NCBI GenBank assembly: GCA_964553615.1
Contig: CAZKMA010000010.1
Location: forward strand, 28,028-92,027
Direction of reading: 5' to 3'
From: DATKUC01 sp964553615
GTDB lineage: Bacteria > Spirochaetota > Spirochaetia > DSM-27196 > DATKUC01
DNA: 64,000 bases
The translations under genes and the position numbers were made by a program. This document shows, in pieces, positions 1-8,751 of this stretch (the first letter of the stretch is position 1; every line of letters begins with the position of its first letter). Under the pieces are notes generated by a model. It was not told where the DNA came from and did not search any database. It was given only the letters and a program-made list of their open reading frames with translations.

Positions 1-2029
1 TGAGCTGCGGAAACCAGTCTCCCCACCGTGTATACGGTGACTCATGCTCTGTGTGCATTGCGACATTCGCGGTCATAAACTCTTCCTTGTAGTAGGGGAC
101 CGACTGAATCAGCCGCCCGGTGTCATCCACGTACGCGGTCAGTCCGGACGCGGTTGCGCGCAGCAACGGTCGTCTGTTTTCTACCGCCCTGAAGAGGCTG
201 TTGATGTAGTGCTGTTTCCCTTCCACCTTCGAGAGCGACCAGTAGTCGTTCGACAGGTTAATTATCGCCTGAGCTCCATTCAGAACGAACTGACGGACAT
301 CGTTCGGGAATGAGTCTTCGAAACATATGGGCGTGGAGAAAGAGATCTTCGGGGTATGGAAGACCACGTGCCGGGTTCCGGGTTTCCACAAGTATACATC
401 AAAACTCTGAAGCATCTTGTACGCCCAGGGCAGTTGTTTTTCATACGGAAAATACTCCGTGAACGGTACGAGGTGAATCTTGTGGTAGGTTTCCACGCGC
501 TTCCCCTCCGGAGAGAACAGTACCGAAGCGTTGTAGTCGGTTCGTATCTCCTGTCCGTTCGCTCCGGTGGAAAGGATGTAGTCATCGTTTCCGGTAACGA
601 GCCATCGATGGATGCTCTTCTGGTATGCAAGAAACTCGTCCACCAACTTTGCCAGCGGGTACTTCTTGGGATCCATCGTGCTCCAGCGGCGGATGTTCGG
701 AACGAAGGCGGTTTCGGACCAGACCACGAGGTCCGGATTCTGTTTGAGAGCCTGATTGGTCAAATTCCTGAGGACATTGAGCGTCTGCCCGTAATCACTC
801 TTGTGCGGATCGGTGTTTTCCTGGATGAGTGCAACGCGGACATGATGGGTAATCGGACGATTCTCCTGAACCTGAATTGCCAGTGCCCCGCCAACGACAT
901 CCACCAGGACTACCAGTGCGGCTGCAATGAGCGGGATGTATGAACGGGGTCGCCGGAAGACCTCGGTGGTGTTGAAGCTTCCCAACGGGGTATACCATCG
1001 AAGGAGCACGCTTGCAATGGCCGAGTTCACGAGAGTAACAATGAACGTGACTCCCCATATGCCGGTCAGGGACGCAATCTGAATGAGTGGTCGCACATCG
1101 TACTGGCTCGATCCGATCATCCCCCACGAATAGCCGAGAAACCCGCGGGAACGCAACCAATCGAACGCTACCCACGCTACCGGGATTATCAGATAGTTCC
1201 ACCGGGGAAGCCGCTGAATGAGCGGAACGAGAACTATCATGAAAATTGTGTATTCAATTATGAAGATGACCGTAATGAACTGGAGCGACACAAGGCTGAA
1301 AGTGCCCAGCCAGAAGTTTGCAACCATTGTCTGGACTACGCCGAAACTGGTTCCGTAGAAAATTGCGCGTCCGGTTCGGGCCCGGGATATGGCGAGAATG
1401 AGCGGGACAAGCGATATGTAGGCAAGCGGCCACCACCCATTCAGATTCGCGAATGAGGGAAATGCCAGAGCGTACAGCAGCGCCGAAACCAAAGTGAGAG
1501 GAAGGCCCCATACGCGCAACGTGTCCGCGGATCCAAGAGCGCGCGCTCTCAGATCCCGCCAACGCAGGCGAAAAAACGTGCCAACCCAACCGTTCAAAAG
1601 GAGCAGGGGAATATAGCGCGATGCGGAGTTCAATCGCTGAATGGTTGAGTCCGGAGCCAGACGCAGATTTCCGTGCGTCATTGCGAATCGTTGCGCGTAG
1701 CTCAGGTTGGCAGTAGACGCGAACAGGTAGGAGAGGAGAAACAACACCGTGGAAACTATGAAGAGTGTTTCCGGTGTACGGAACAGCGCATTCAGGTGAG
1801 CCTTCTCCTTTGCAGAGTGGATGCGAATGCCCCAGAGTGCGTAGAAGACAAGCAGCGCGAGAAACAGGAAATCCGGGACTGTCTTCGTCTTATGCATGCC
1901 GAAGGGTCCCAGGAGAAAGTTCAAAAACTCAACGCCCACAACAATGAGAACTGCAATGCCGGTGGCCCGGCGGTGAAAGGTCTTGCGGATTATCTCCAGG
2001 TTGAGCGGTCTGTCGGTATCTGGCGTCAT
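1..2029 (-). CDS. lnt: Apolipoprotein N-acyltransferase, C-terminus beyond window
   Basis: Transfers the third acyl chain to the N-terminal cysteine of lipoproteins in the inner membrane. Reading the minus strand from the ATG at 2029 gives 676 open codons running off the window edge. The nitrilase domain shows the catalytic residues in family context: Glu439 (WSETAF), Lys517 (YHKIHLVPF) and Cys569 (PICFED); the Lys-Cys spacing (52) equals that of E. coli Lnt. The core N-terminus (ALAFPSF, then LAYISLVPL) only begins near residue 180, so there is an extra N-terminal stretch of about 170 residues with three apparent membrane helices (about 24-40, 52-68, 88-104). A GGACGG-like ribosome site precedes the ATG. 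The truncation is only the window end; no frame break is seen. Confidence 0.93.
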   Translation of the reverse strand, partial: MTPDTDRPLNLEIIRKTFHRRATGIAVLIVVGVEFLNFLLGPFGMHKTKTVPDFLFLALLVFYALWGIRIHSAKEKAHLNALFRTPETLFIVSTVLFLLSYLFASTANLSYAQRFAMTHGNLRLAPDSTIQRLNSASRYIPLLLLNGWVGTFFRLRWRDLRARALGSADTLRVWGLPLTLVSALLYALAFPSFANLNGWWPLAYISLVPLILAISRARTGRAIFYGTSFGVVQTMVANFWLGTFSLVSLQFITVIFIIEYTIFMIVLVPLIQRLPRWNYLIIPVAWVAFDWLRSRGFLGYSWGMIGSSQYDVRPLIQIASLTGIWGVTFIVTLVNSAIASVLLRWYTPLGSFNTTEVFRRPRSYIPLIAAALVVLVDVVGGALAIQVQENRPITHHVRVALIQENTDPHKSDYGQTLNVLRNLTNQALKQNPDLVVWSETAFVPNIRRWSTMDPKKYPLAKLVDEFLAYQKSIHRWLVTGNDDYILSTGANGQEIRTDYNASVLFSPEGKRVETYHKIHLVPFTEYFPYEKQLPWAYKMLQSFDVYLWKPGTRHVVFHTPKISFSTPICFEDSFPNDVRQFVLNGAQAIINLSNDYWSLSKVEGKQHYINSLFRAVENRRPLLRATASGLTAYVDDTGRLIQSVPYYKEEFMTANVAMHTEHESPYTRWGDWFPQL

Positions 2030-2133
2030 CCCATGTCCGTCCTTGTGTTGAATCTGTGCATACCGAATACTACGCGCGGCGTACGCTGTTAGTTCATTCG
2101 GCCGCACCTTGAGCAATTCGTCGGATCAATTCG

Positions 2134-2520
2134 TCAGAGCAATCTGAACACTACCAGAAATAGAGCGGAAGCCGCCGCCACCCATACAACAACAATAGCC
2201 ACGGCTGCGGCACGATTCACCGGCAGCCGCTTGCTGCCTCTTTCCCGTGCCCGGTCGCGTGCGAGCGCAATAACTTCCGCCGGAATGAGGCGGATAGAAA
2301 GCGCAATGCCGAGTGGAACAATGATAAGATCGTCCAGATATCCGATGACGGGAATGAAGTCGGGTATCAGATCAATCGGGCTCAGTGCATAGGCAACGAC
2401 CAGGCCGGCAACGATGCGCGCATACCACGGGGTTCTTGGATCCCGATAGGCAAGATAGAGCACCAGTGTTTCGGTTTTCAGCCGTCGTGCCCACTGCTTC
2501 AATGACTGTAGAGGTCTCAT
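2134..2520 (-). CDS. DUF1232 (YkvA-family) small membrane protein
   Basis: A 128-residue protein whose core, LVVAYALSPIDLIPDFIPVIG then YLDDLIIVPLGI, is the DUF1232 signature (two short hydrophobic segments with SPIDLIPD). A further hydrophobic helix lies at the C-terminus (AVAIVVVWVAAASALFLVV). I chose the ATG at 2520 (MRPLQSLKQW); a longer frame from 2598 would overlap the divergent kinase start. Function is unknown for the family. It lies upstream of lnt on the same strand, 104 bp away, so cotranscription is possible. Confidence 0.85.
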   Translation of the reverse strand: MRPLQSLKQWARRLKTETLVLYLAYRDPRTPWYARIVAGLVVAYALSPIDLIPDFIPVIGYLDDLIIVPLGIALSIRLIPAEVIALARDRARERGSKRLPVNRAAAVAIVVVWVAAASALFLVVFRLL

Positions 2521-2597
2521 GCCGAATTGAGTATACCTCAGGCAGGCAAACTTGATGAACGGGGCGGAACCGGGTACGATACCCAGAGGGAGATTCA

Positions 2598-3554
2598 TTG
2601 GCGCTCATCACGGTAATTGGCGGGGCGAATATAGACATCCAGGGATTTCCCGCTGCCGAACTGCGCCCGGCGGATTCGAATCCGGGGCAGGTATTGATGA
2701 GTCCAGGCGGGGTGGGCCGAAACATCGCAGAGACTCTGGCGCTATTCGGTGAAACGGTGAATCTGATTTCTGCCTTCGGTGCAGACAGCCTGGGCACGTT
2801 CCTGCGCAATGAACTTATCCGCTCCGGGGTCGGCATTCAAGGATCCCTCCTTGTTGAAGAGATCGGAACTTCGGTTTATCTCTGCGTGCTCGAACGCTCG
2901 CGGGCGCTGCATGTGGCGGTTTCCGACATGCGCATTGTCGACCTTATTACACCGGACGTCATCCGGAAAAGGCGGGATCTCATTGCGGCGTCTGATCTGT
3001 GTGTGGTCGATGCAAATCTGAGCCGCGACACGATTGAACATATCGCGAAGACGGTCCGATCGGTTCCGCTCATACTGGATACGGTGTCTGCCGCAAAAGC
3101 GGGCCGCGCGGCAGGTTGTTTCGGGAGTTTTTGCGCAGTTAAACCGAATCGGGAAGAGGCGGGTATTCTGACCGGCACCGCAATCCGGAACAACCGGGAC
3201 CTCTCCCGCGCGGCGGCGCGCTTTCATTCCGCCGGAACGGAGCGGGTGTTCATCTCCCTTGGCGAGCACGGTCTCTTCTATTCGGATTCCTCGGCACAGG
3301 GCATAGCCGCGCCTGCGCCGTTCAATGTGGTAAATGTGAGCGGAGCTGGAGATGCATTAACGGCGGCACTCGCGTTCGGAATGACTCACGGTTTCGACAT
3401 AGAGTACTCCGCGCGGTATGCGGTGGCGGCCGCCTCGCTTACCGCCGCCTCCGATCGGACCGTATCGCCTTTGCTCGGTCCGGAGACAGTCGCGGCGGCC
3501 GCGGATGACGTACGTATAAAAGATCTGGAGGGTGAGAGTGAAGACGCTTGTTGA
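2598..3554 (+). CDS. psuK: Pseudouridine kinase (PfkB family)
   Basis: Predicted to phosphorylate pseudouridine to pseudouridine 5'-phosphate in the cytoplasm. The 318-residue protein has the PfkB N-terminal strand (ITVIGGANID), the GGVGRNIAE substrate-lid region, and the C-terminal anion-hole signature NVSGAGDALTA with the catalytic Asp. The start is TTG at 2598 preceded by GAGGGAG at good spacing. PfkB membership is clear; the substrate is assigned from its neighbour psuG, which it overlaps by 17 bp. Other nucleoside or sugar substrates cannot be excluded from the kinase alone. Confidence 0.88.
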   Translation: MALITVIGGANIDIQGFPAAELRPADSNPGQVLMSPGGVGRNIAETLALFGETVNLISAFGADSLGTFLRNELIRSGVGIQGSLLVEEIGTSVYLCVLERSRALHVAVSDMRIVDLITPDVIRKRRDLIAASDLCVVDANLSRDTIEHIAKTVRSVPLILDTVSAAKAGRAAGCFGSFCAVKPNREEAGILTGTAIRNNRDLSRAAARFHSAGTERVFISLGEHGLFYSDSSAQGIAAPAPFNVVNVSGAGDALTAALAFGMTHGFDIEYSARYAVAAASLTAASDRTVSPLLGPETVAAAADDVRIKDLEGESEDAC

Positions 3555-4476
3555 GGTTTCGCCGGAAGTGGGTGCGGCAGTACGGGAAGGACTCCCTGTC
3601 GTCGCTCTTGAATCGACAATAATCAGTCACGGTATGCCTTATCCCCAGAATGTAGAGACCGCAATCAGGGTGGAGGATGTAGTCCGCAGGAGCGGTGCCG
3701 TGCCTGCGACAATTGCCATACTCGGCGGCCGGCTCAGTGCCGGGCTTTCTCACGATCAGATCGAGAGCCTCGGAAAAGCGGGAACGCAGGTAGCAAAGGT
3801 GAGTCGCCGCGATCTGCCTTTTGTTGTCGCCGACGGCCGGGACGGTGCAACCACCGTTGCCGCCACCATGATTGTGGCAGCAATGGCCGGCGTACGGATT
3901 TTTGCCACCGGCGGGGTTGGGGGCGTCCATCGTGGGGCACAGAAAAGCTTCGATATCTCCGCGGATCTCGAAGAACTTGCCCGAACCGATGTTGCGGTTG
4001 TCTGCGCCGGCGCCAAGAGCATTCTGGATCTCGGCCTGACGCTCGAATATCTGGAAACGCGCGGAGTTCCCGTTGTCGGATACGGCACCGATGAGCTCCC
4101 GGCCTTCTACACTCGAAGAAGCGGATTCAAGCTCGAATATTCGTTCGACACTCCGGCTGAAATAGCGCGCGCCCTCAGGAAGAAATGGGAGCTCGGTCTG
4201 TCGGGCGGGATGATCATTGCCAATCCAATTCCGGAAGCGTACTCTATGGAACCGGAAACCATCAACAAAGCAATAGATCAGGCAATACGTGAAGCCGGCG
4301 AACGGAAAATCACAGGAAAGGAGACTACGCCGTTTCTCCTTTCCCGCATCAAAGAGCTCACCGGCGGGGACTCGCTTGAGTCCAACATTGAGCTCGTGCT
4401 CAATAATGCCGAGCTCGCCTCCCGGATTGCGGTGGAGTATTCGCACCTTCTCTTGCGTGAGTACCGGGAAGAGTGA
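3538..4476 (+). CDS. psuG: Pseudouridine-5'-phosphate glycosidase
   Basis: Cleaves the C-C bond of pseudouridine 5'-phosphate to uracil and ribose 5-phosphate. The 312-residue protein carries the family hallmarks: VALESTIISHGMPYPQN near the N-terminus with the conserved Glu, the glycine-rich GGVGGVHRGA stretch, and CAGAKSILD with the lysine that forms the covalent intermediate. I chose GTG 3538 because GGAGG lies 6 bases upstream; GTG 3532 is in frame but too close to the ribosome site. Together with psuK it makes a complete salvage pair for RNA-derived pseudouridine. Confidence 0.95.
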   Translation: MKTLVEVSPEVGAAVREGLPVVALESTIISHGMPYPQNVETAIRVEDVVRRSGAVPATIAILGGRLSAGLSHDQIESLGKAGTQVAKVSRRDLPFVVADGRDGATTVAATMIVAAMAGVRIFATGGVGGVHRGAQKSFDISADLEELARTDVAVVCAGAKSILDLGLTLEYLETRGVPVVGYGTDELPAFYTRRSGFKLEYSFDTPAEIARALRKKWELGLSGGMIIANPIPEAYSMEPETINKAIDQAIREAGERKITGKETTPFLLSRIKELTGGDSLESNIELVLNNAELASRIAVEYSHLLLREYREE

Positions 4477-4551
4477 TATCGTCGTACTCACCATCCTGCG
4501 CAACCTCGGACAACCTCGTCCGGATTCCGCATTGAAGAGGGCCAGCACAGC

Positions 4552-7044
4552 ATGACAACCATCGACCTCAACGGTACGTGGGCGCTGAGAGCCGCATCGA
4601 AAGAGGCGGTTCCCGGATCCCTCAGTTTCGATCAGGTGCCCGTTTCGATTCCGGGAGATAACTTGAGCGCCCTGGTTTCCGCCGGGCTCATATCGGATCC
4701 CTACTTTGGCAGGAATGAGCTCGATCTTCAATGGATCGGACGCACAGACTGGGTTTTCGAGCGACAATTCAACCTCGAAGATGCGGATGCGAAGGCGGCA
4801 CGGATTGTACTCTCGTTTGACTCCATTGACACCGTAGCAGAGGTTCGGGTCAACGGGCATCAAGTTGGATCGAGCGACAACATGTTCGTCAGGCGACAAT
4901 TCGATATCGGGAGTTCTGTTCAGCCGGGGAAGAATACAATCTCCGTCCTCGTCCGTTCTGCCGAGAAGGTTGCGGCCGAGCGCGCTGCCGCACTTACCTA
5001 CTCCATTCCCCATACCCCTGCGCCGGTATACTCTCCACACCGCAATCTGGTCCGGAAAGTGCAGTGTCATGCAGGCTGGGACTGGGGCCCCTGCCTTATG
5101 GTTTCAGGCCTGTACGGGAATGTGGTCATAGAAGCAACCGAAGATTCGATCGAATATGTGACAACAGATCTGCACCGTGCGGGCGACGATTGGAAGGTGC
5201 GGGTCCGTGTGGACTACATCTCGGCCGCCGGCGGCTCCATCGAAGTTGCAGCGCGCGTTGCGAGTGCCGAGGTGAAACAAAATGTCGTTGCAGTCCCCGG
5301 GAAGAACCGGTTCGACCTCACCGTGGATGTCCACTCTCCGGAACTCTGGTGGCCGGTCGGCTATGGGAAACAGCCCCTTTATGAGCTTTCGGTACGTGCG
5401 GGAGCGCTGCGAGCGCTGAAGCGGATCGGGTTTCGTACCATCGAGGTCAAGGCGGAGGATGATGCGCTCGGGCGCACCATGACCGTGCGCGTGAACGACA
5501 GGGACGTGTTCTGCAAAGGCGGCAACTGGATTCCTATGGATGCGATGCCGGCTCGCCATACACGCGAGCGATACGAACGGCTGATCTCCGACTCGGTGCA
5601 GGCGAACATGAACATGATCCGTGTCTGGGGAGGCGGGCAGTACGAAAATGAAGCCTTCTACGATTTGTGCGACGAGAAAGGAGTGCTCATCTGGCACGAC
5701 ATGATGTTCTCCTGCTCGCTCTACCCGTCCAGTAAGGAATTCCTGGATTCCGTCCGGGAGGAGATAACCCATCAGGTCATGCGACTCAAGGACCATCCGA
5801 GCATAGCGCTCTGGTGCGGAAACAACGAAGATGTCGGTGCAATGACATGGTTCGAAGAGTCTCGCAACGACCCGGGTCGCTACATTGTGGACTATGACCG
5901 GCTGAACGAAGGAGTCATCGGGGATGTGGTCCGAACGCTGGATCCACGGCGGCCCTGGTGGCCGAGCTCTCCGTCTGCCGGACCGGATGACTTCACCGAC
6001 TGCTGGCACACATCCGGTCGCGGGGACATGCACTACTGGAGCGTCTGGCACGAAGGGAAGCCATTCAGCGCGTATTACGACATTACCCCGCGTTTCTGCT
6101 CGGAGTTCGGCTACCAGTCGTTTCCATCACTCGAATCGGTAATCTCGTATGCCCCGCAGGAGGAATGGAATCTCACGTCCCCCACGTTGGAGCACCACCA
6201 GAAGAACGATCGCGGCAACTCGATCATCATCGAAAACTTCTCCCGCTATTTCCGATTTCCCGAAGGATTCGCAAACATGCTCTATCTGAGCCAGGTTCAG
6301 CAGGCGCTGGCGATGAAGACCGCAGTTGAATACTGGCGCTCGCTCCGTCCCGTCTGCATGGGGACGCTCTACTGGCAGATCAACGATAACTGGCCCGTTG
6401 CCTCCTGGGCCTCAATAGAGTATTCGGGGAAGTGGAAGCTCCTCCACTATACCGCAAAACGGTTTTACCAGCCGATAACCGTTGTCGCGTACCTGAAAGG
6501 CACCGATATTTCCGTCTTCGGGCTGAACGACACCGAAGATCCGATTACCGGCTCCGTAGTCTATCGGTTCGTGCGGTTTTCGGGTGCGGTCGAGTCTCAA
6601 CGGGAAGAGCGGGTCACGCTTGCCCCGGAAGCTGCAACCCGACTCTGGACCGGAACCATTGCCGAACTGCCGTTCAGGATTGACGAGGGTGTATTTGCCG
6701 TGGAGTTCAATGCCACGGCAGGGGGCAAGACCGTGCGCTCCGCAAATGACCTCTTTCTGACCGAACCGAAACGGTGTTCGCTCGCAGATCCGAAACTGGA
6801 TGTCGCAGTGGGTAGAAACACTTCAGGTCAGCTCGAGGTCACACTGTCTTCCGCAGCTCCTGCCTTCTATGCATCTCTTGACATCGATTCCTCGATCGGG
6901 CGGTTTTCCGACAACTGCGTTTCCGTCTACCCGGACAGGCCGGTTTCTCTCGAATTCGTTCCGGCGGACTCGGCACGCGGAGTGGACGTCGAGGAAATCC
7001 GGCGTGCGCTCACCGTTTTCCACCTGCGTTCCACCTACACCTGA
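4552..7044 (+). CDS. Beta-mannosidase, glycoside hydrolase family 2
   Basis: An 830-residue GH2 enzyme expected to release terminal beta-linked mannose. The N-terminal jelly-roll domain (about 1-190, with the typical WVFERQF and DTVAEVRVNG segments) is followed by an immunoglobulin-like domain and the TIM barrel. Acid/base Glu426 sits in WCGNNED and nucleophile Glu518 in CSEFGYQSFPS; RVWGGGQYEN and CMGTLYWQINDNWP are also typical of beta-mannosidases. There is no signal peptide, so it is probably cytoplasmic and acts on imported oligosaccharides. It starts 75 bp after psuG and is followed by a strong terminator. Confidence 0.93.
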   Translation: MTTIDLNGTWALRAASKEAVPGSLSFDQVPVSIPGDNLSALVSAGLISDPYFGRNELDLQWIGRTDWVFERQFNLEDADAKAARIVLSFDSIDTVAEVRVNGHQVGSSDNMFVRRQFDIGSSVQPGKNTISVLVRSAEKVAAERAAALTYSIPHTPAPVYSPHRNLVRKVQCHAGWDWGPCLMVSGLYGNVVIEATEDSIEYVTTDLHRAGDDWKVRVRVDYISAAGGSIEVAARVASAEVKQNVVAVPGKNRFDLTVDVHSPELWWPVGYGKQPLYELSVRAGALRALKRIGFRTIEVKAEDDALGRTMTVRVNDRDVFCKGGNWIPMDAMPARHTRERYERLISDSVQANMNMIRVWGGGQYENEAFYDLCDEKGVLIWHDMMFSCSLYPSSKEFLDSVREEITHQVMRLKDHPSIALWCGNNEDVGAMTWFEESRNDPGRYIVDYDRLNEGVIGDVVRTLDPRRPWWPSSPSAGPDDFTDCWHTSGRGDMHYWSVWHEGKPFSAYYDITPRFCSEFGYQSFPSLESVISYAPQEEWNLTSPTLEHHQKNDRGNSIIIENFSRYFRFPEGFANMLYLSQVQQALAMKTAVEYWRSLRPVCMGTLYWQINDNWPVASWASIEYSGKWKLLHYTAKRFYQPITVVAYLKGTDISVFGLNDTEDPITGSVVYRFVRFSGAVESQREERVTLAPEAATRLWTGTIAELPFRIDEGVFAVEFNATAGGKTVRSANDLFLTEPKRCSLADPKLDVAVGRNTSGQLEVTLSSAAPAFYASLDIDSSIGRFSDNCVSVYPDRPVSLEFVPADSARGVDVEEIRRALTVFHLRSTYT

Positions 7045-7083
7045 GGTGCCCTGGCATCCCTGGAGCCACTCTCTTCCTAAAAA

Positions 7084-7116
7084 AACGGCGTCCCGCGGGG
7101 GACGCCGTTCTCTTTT
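7084..7116. terminator. Bidirectional intrinsic terminator
   Basis: AACGGCGTCCC (7084-7094) pairs with GGGACGCCGTT (7099-7109) around a 4-base loop. Five A's lie on the left and TCTTTT on the right, so it can stop transcripts from the mannosidase operon (+) and from the synthase gene (-). Confidence 0.9.
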
Positions 7117-7175
7117 GGCGGGACGCGGGCATTCACTCACGTGCTCGTTTGCCGCCTCCCGGTTCTTCCGGTTCC

Positions 7176-7197
7176 ATCAACACGCTCGTTGATACTT
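7176..7197. repeat. Palindromic repeat, copy 1 of 4
   Basis: ATCAACACGCTCGTTGATAC followed by TT: the arms ATCAAC and GTTGAT enclose an 8-base loop. It lies 6 bases beyond the stop codon of the minus-strand synthase gene. Further copies are at 33885, 43945 and 63237, all in the same orientation. A C/G change in the loop distinguishes this copy. Confidence 0.8.
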
Positions 7198-7203
7198 AAA
7201 GAG

Positions 7204-8739
7204 TTACCAGGTAATGCAGCCCCCCGAAATCGTCAGACCCGCTCCAACGGCGCAGAGCAGAAGCTTGTCACCCCGTTTCAGCTTGCCCTGGTTCTCGAGG
7301 TCCTTCAGACAGAGTGGAATTGTTGCCCCGGAAGTGTTTCCGTATTTCTCGATGTTGAAGAATACCCGTTCCATCGGGATCTTGAGTTTGTGCGCAACGG
7401 ACTTGAGGATGCGCTGGTTTGCCTGATGCGGAACAACCCATGCGAAGTCCTGCAGGGACACTCCCTCTGTGCGCGCCACAGTTTCAATGATGTCCGAAAA
7501 TGCGGTTACCGCACCACGGAACATACGTCCACCATCCATGAACCAGTACTCGTCTCCGTTCTTGACCTCGCTCCCGGGCGGATAGGACGAACCGCCGGCC
7601 TTCCGGTAGATGATATCGTAGCCGGTGGAATCCGCCTCCATCGTTATCTCGGAAAGCACATGGCCTTCTGAATCTCCGGTTCCGCGGTCGGACGAAAGCA
7701 CCGCAGCGCCCGCGCCGTCCCCGAAGAGAAATGCGGTTGCCCTGTCGGTCTTGTCGGTGAACTTGCTCATGATCTCGGCAGCAACAATGAGGACGTTGCG
7801 ATACGTGCCGGTCTGGATGTACTGTCGACCAATTGAGAGCGCGTACAACCATCCGCTGCATGCGGCGGCTATGTCGAACGCCGGTATCTTTGTACAGCCA
7901 AGCTTCTGCTGAAGCGCACACGCCGTTGCCGGAAGAGGCATGTCGGGGGTGGTTGTTGCAAGGATGATGAGGTCGAGATCGGACGGCTCCATTCCGGCTG
8001 CCTGCAGCGCGTCCGTGGACGCCGAAAATGCCAGGTCGGATGTAGACTCGTTTTCGGCCCAGTGTCGTTCGCGGATACCCGTGACTTTTTCGATGTAGTT
8101 CTCGTTGATGTCGTCGAAGGTCTTCAGAAAAACGCTGTTGTCGACCACCTTGGGCGGCGCGTAACTTCCGATGCCGCGGATGTAGCAGGTCAGAAGGCCT
8201 CCTGCTCCCGCGGTGGATTCTGCTTCGAGTTCATCCAGGTAGGTGCCGATATCTGTTGCGGTTATTCGCCCGTCCGGTCCGGTTGGTTTGATTTTCAGGA
8301 GGTCGGAATCGTTCAGATTGTTGTCCTGGACCATCTTCTTCAGCCGCGGGCTGAGCTGCCGAAAGAGGTCGCCTGCCGCGGCACCTTCGTTGCCCGCTGT
8401 TGCCGCCGGGGTCGCGTCTGTCTCCCTCGCGCCAACTTCTTTCTTTGCCGCGGGGGCACCCTTCTCAAGGTGGTGCACATCCGGATCTATCGTGCGGATT
8501 TCCAGCAGCGGTGCGCCCACGTCAACGACATCTCCTTCTTCGCAGTTCAGCGCGGCGACATCTCCCTCGCATGGTGCTTCGAAATCCCAGGAGGACTTCT
8601 CGGTCTCTATTTCGGCGATGTGCTGCCCCTTCTTCACGTGATCTCCCGGCTTCACCAACCAGGTAACCAGGATGCCGTCGACGATCGATTCTCCGGTGAA
8701 TGGCATGGGTATCGATGCGATAAACTCTTTCTTGTCCAT
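7204..8739 (-). CDS. Lipoyl domain + E1/E3-binding domain + ketoacyl synthase III fusion
   Basis: A 511-residue three-part protein. Residues 5-82 are a lipoyl domain with the lipoylation lysine Lys48 in ETEKSSWDF. Residues 128-168 form a peripheral subunit-binding domain (LSPRLKKM to GPDGRITATDI), as in E2 subunits of 2-oxoacid dehydrogenases. Instead of the E2 acyltransferase (no HHxxxDG motif), residues 184-511 are a FabH-like synthase with the whole triad: Cys294 (AAACSGW), His438 (VPHQANQR) and Asn468 (YGNTSGAT). It lies 12 bp downstream of the fused E1 gene. Inference: the acyl group made by E1 is carried on lipoyl-Lys48 straight to Cys294 to start an acyl chain, without free acyl-CoA. 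Domain calls are firm; the reaction is unproven. Confidence 0.88.
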   Translation of the reverse strand: MDKKEFIASIPMPFTGESIVDGILVTWLVKPGDHVKKGQHIAEIETEKSSWDFEAPCEGDVAALNCEEGDVVDVGAPLLEIRTIDPDVHHLEKGAPAAKKEVGARETDATPAATAGNEGAAAGDLFRQLSPRLKKMVQDNNLNDSDLLKIKPTGPDGRITATDIGTYLDELEAESTAGAGGLLTCYIRGIGSYAPPKVVDNSVFLKTFDDINENYIEKVTGIRERHWAENESTSDLAFSASTDALQAAGMEPSDLDLIILATTTPDMPLPATACALQQKLGCTKIPAFDIAAACSGWLYALSIGRQYIQTGTYRNVLIVAAEIMSKFTDKTDRATAFLFGDGAGAAVLSSDRGTGDSEGHVLSEITMEADSTGYDIIYRKAGGSSYPPGSEVKNGDEYWFMDGGRMFRGAVTAFSDIIETVARTEGVSLQDFAWVVPHQANQRILKSVAHKLKIPMERVFFNIEKYGNTSGATIPLCLKDLENQGKLKRGDKLLLCAVGAGLTISGGCITW

Positions 8740-8751
8740 ATAAATCGTCCT

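Noticed and set aside
356..943. 195-codon open frame on the plus strand
   Set aside because: Antisense to the nitrilase domain of lnt, whose catalytic residues are all readable on the minus strand.
3439..5070. 543-codon open frame on the minus strand
   Set aside because: Antisense to psuG and the mannosidase start, composition is Arg/Pro/His-rich, and no domain is recognisable; the plus-strand genes have full motifs.
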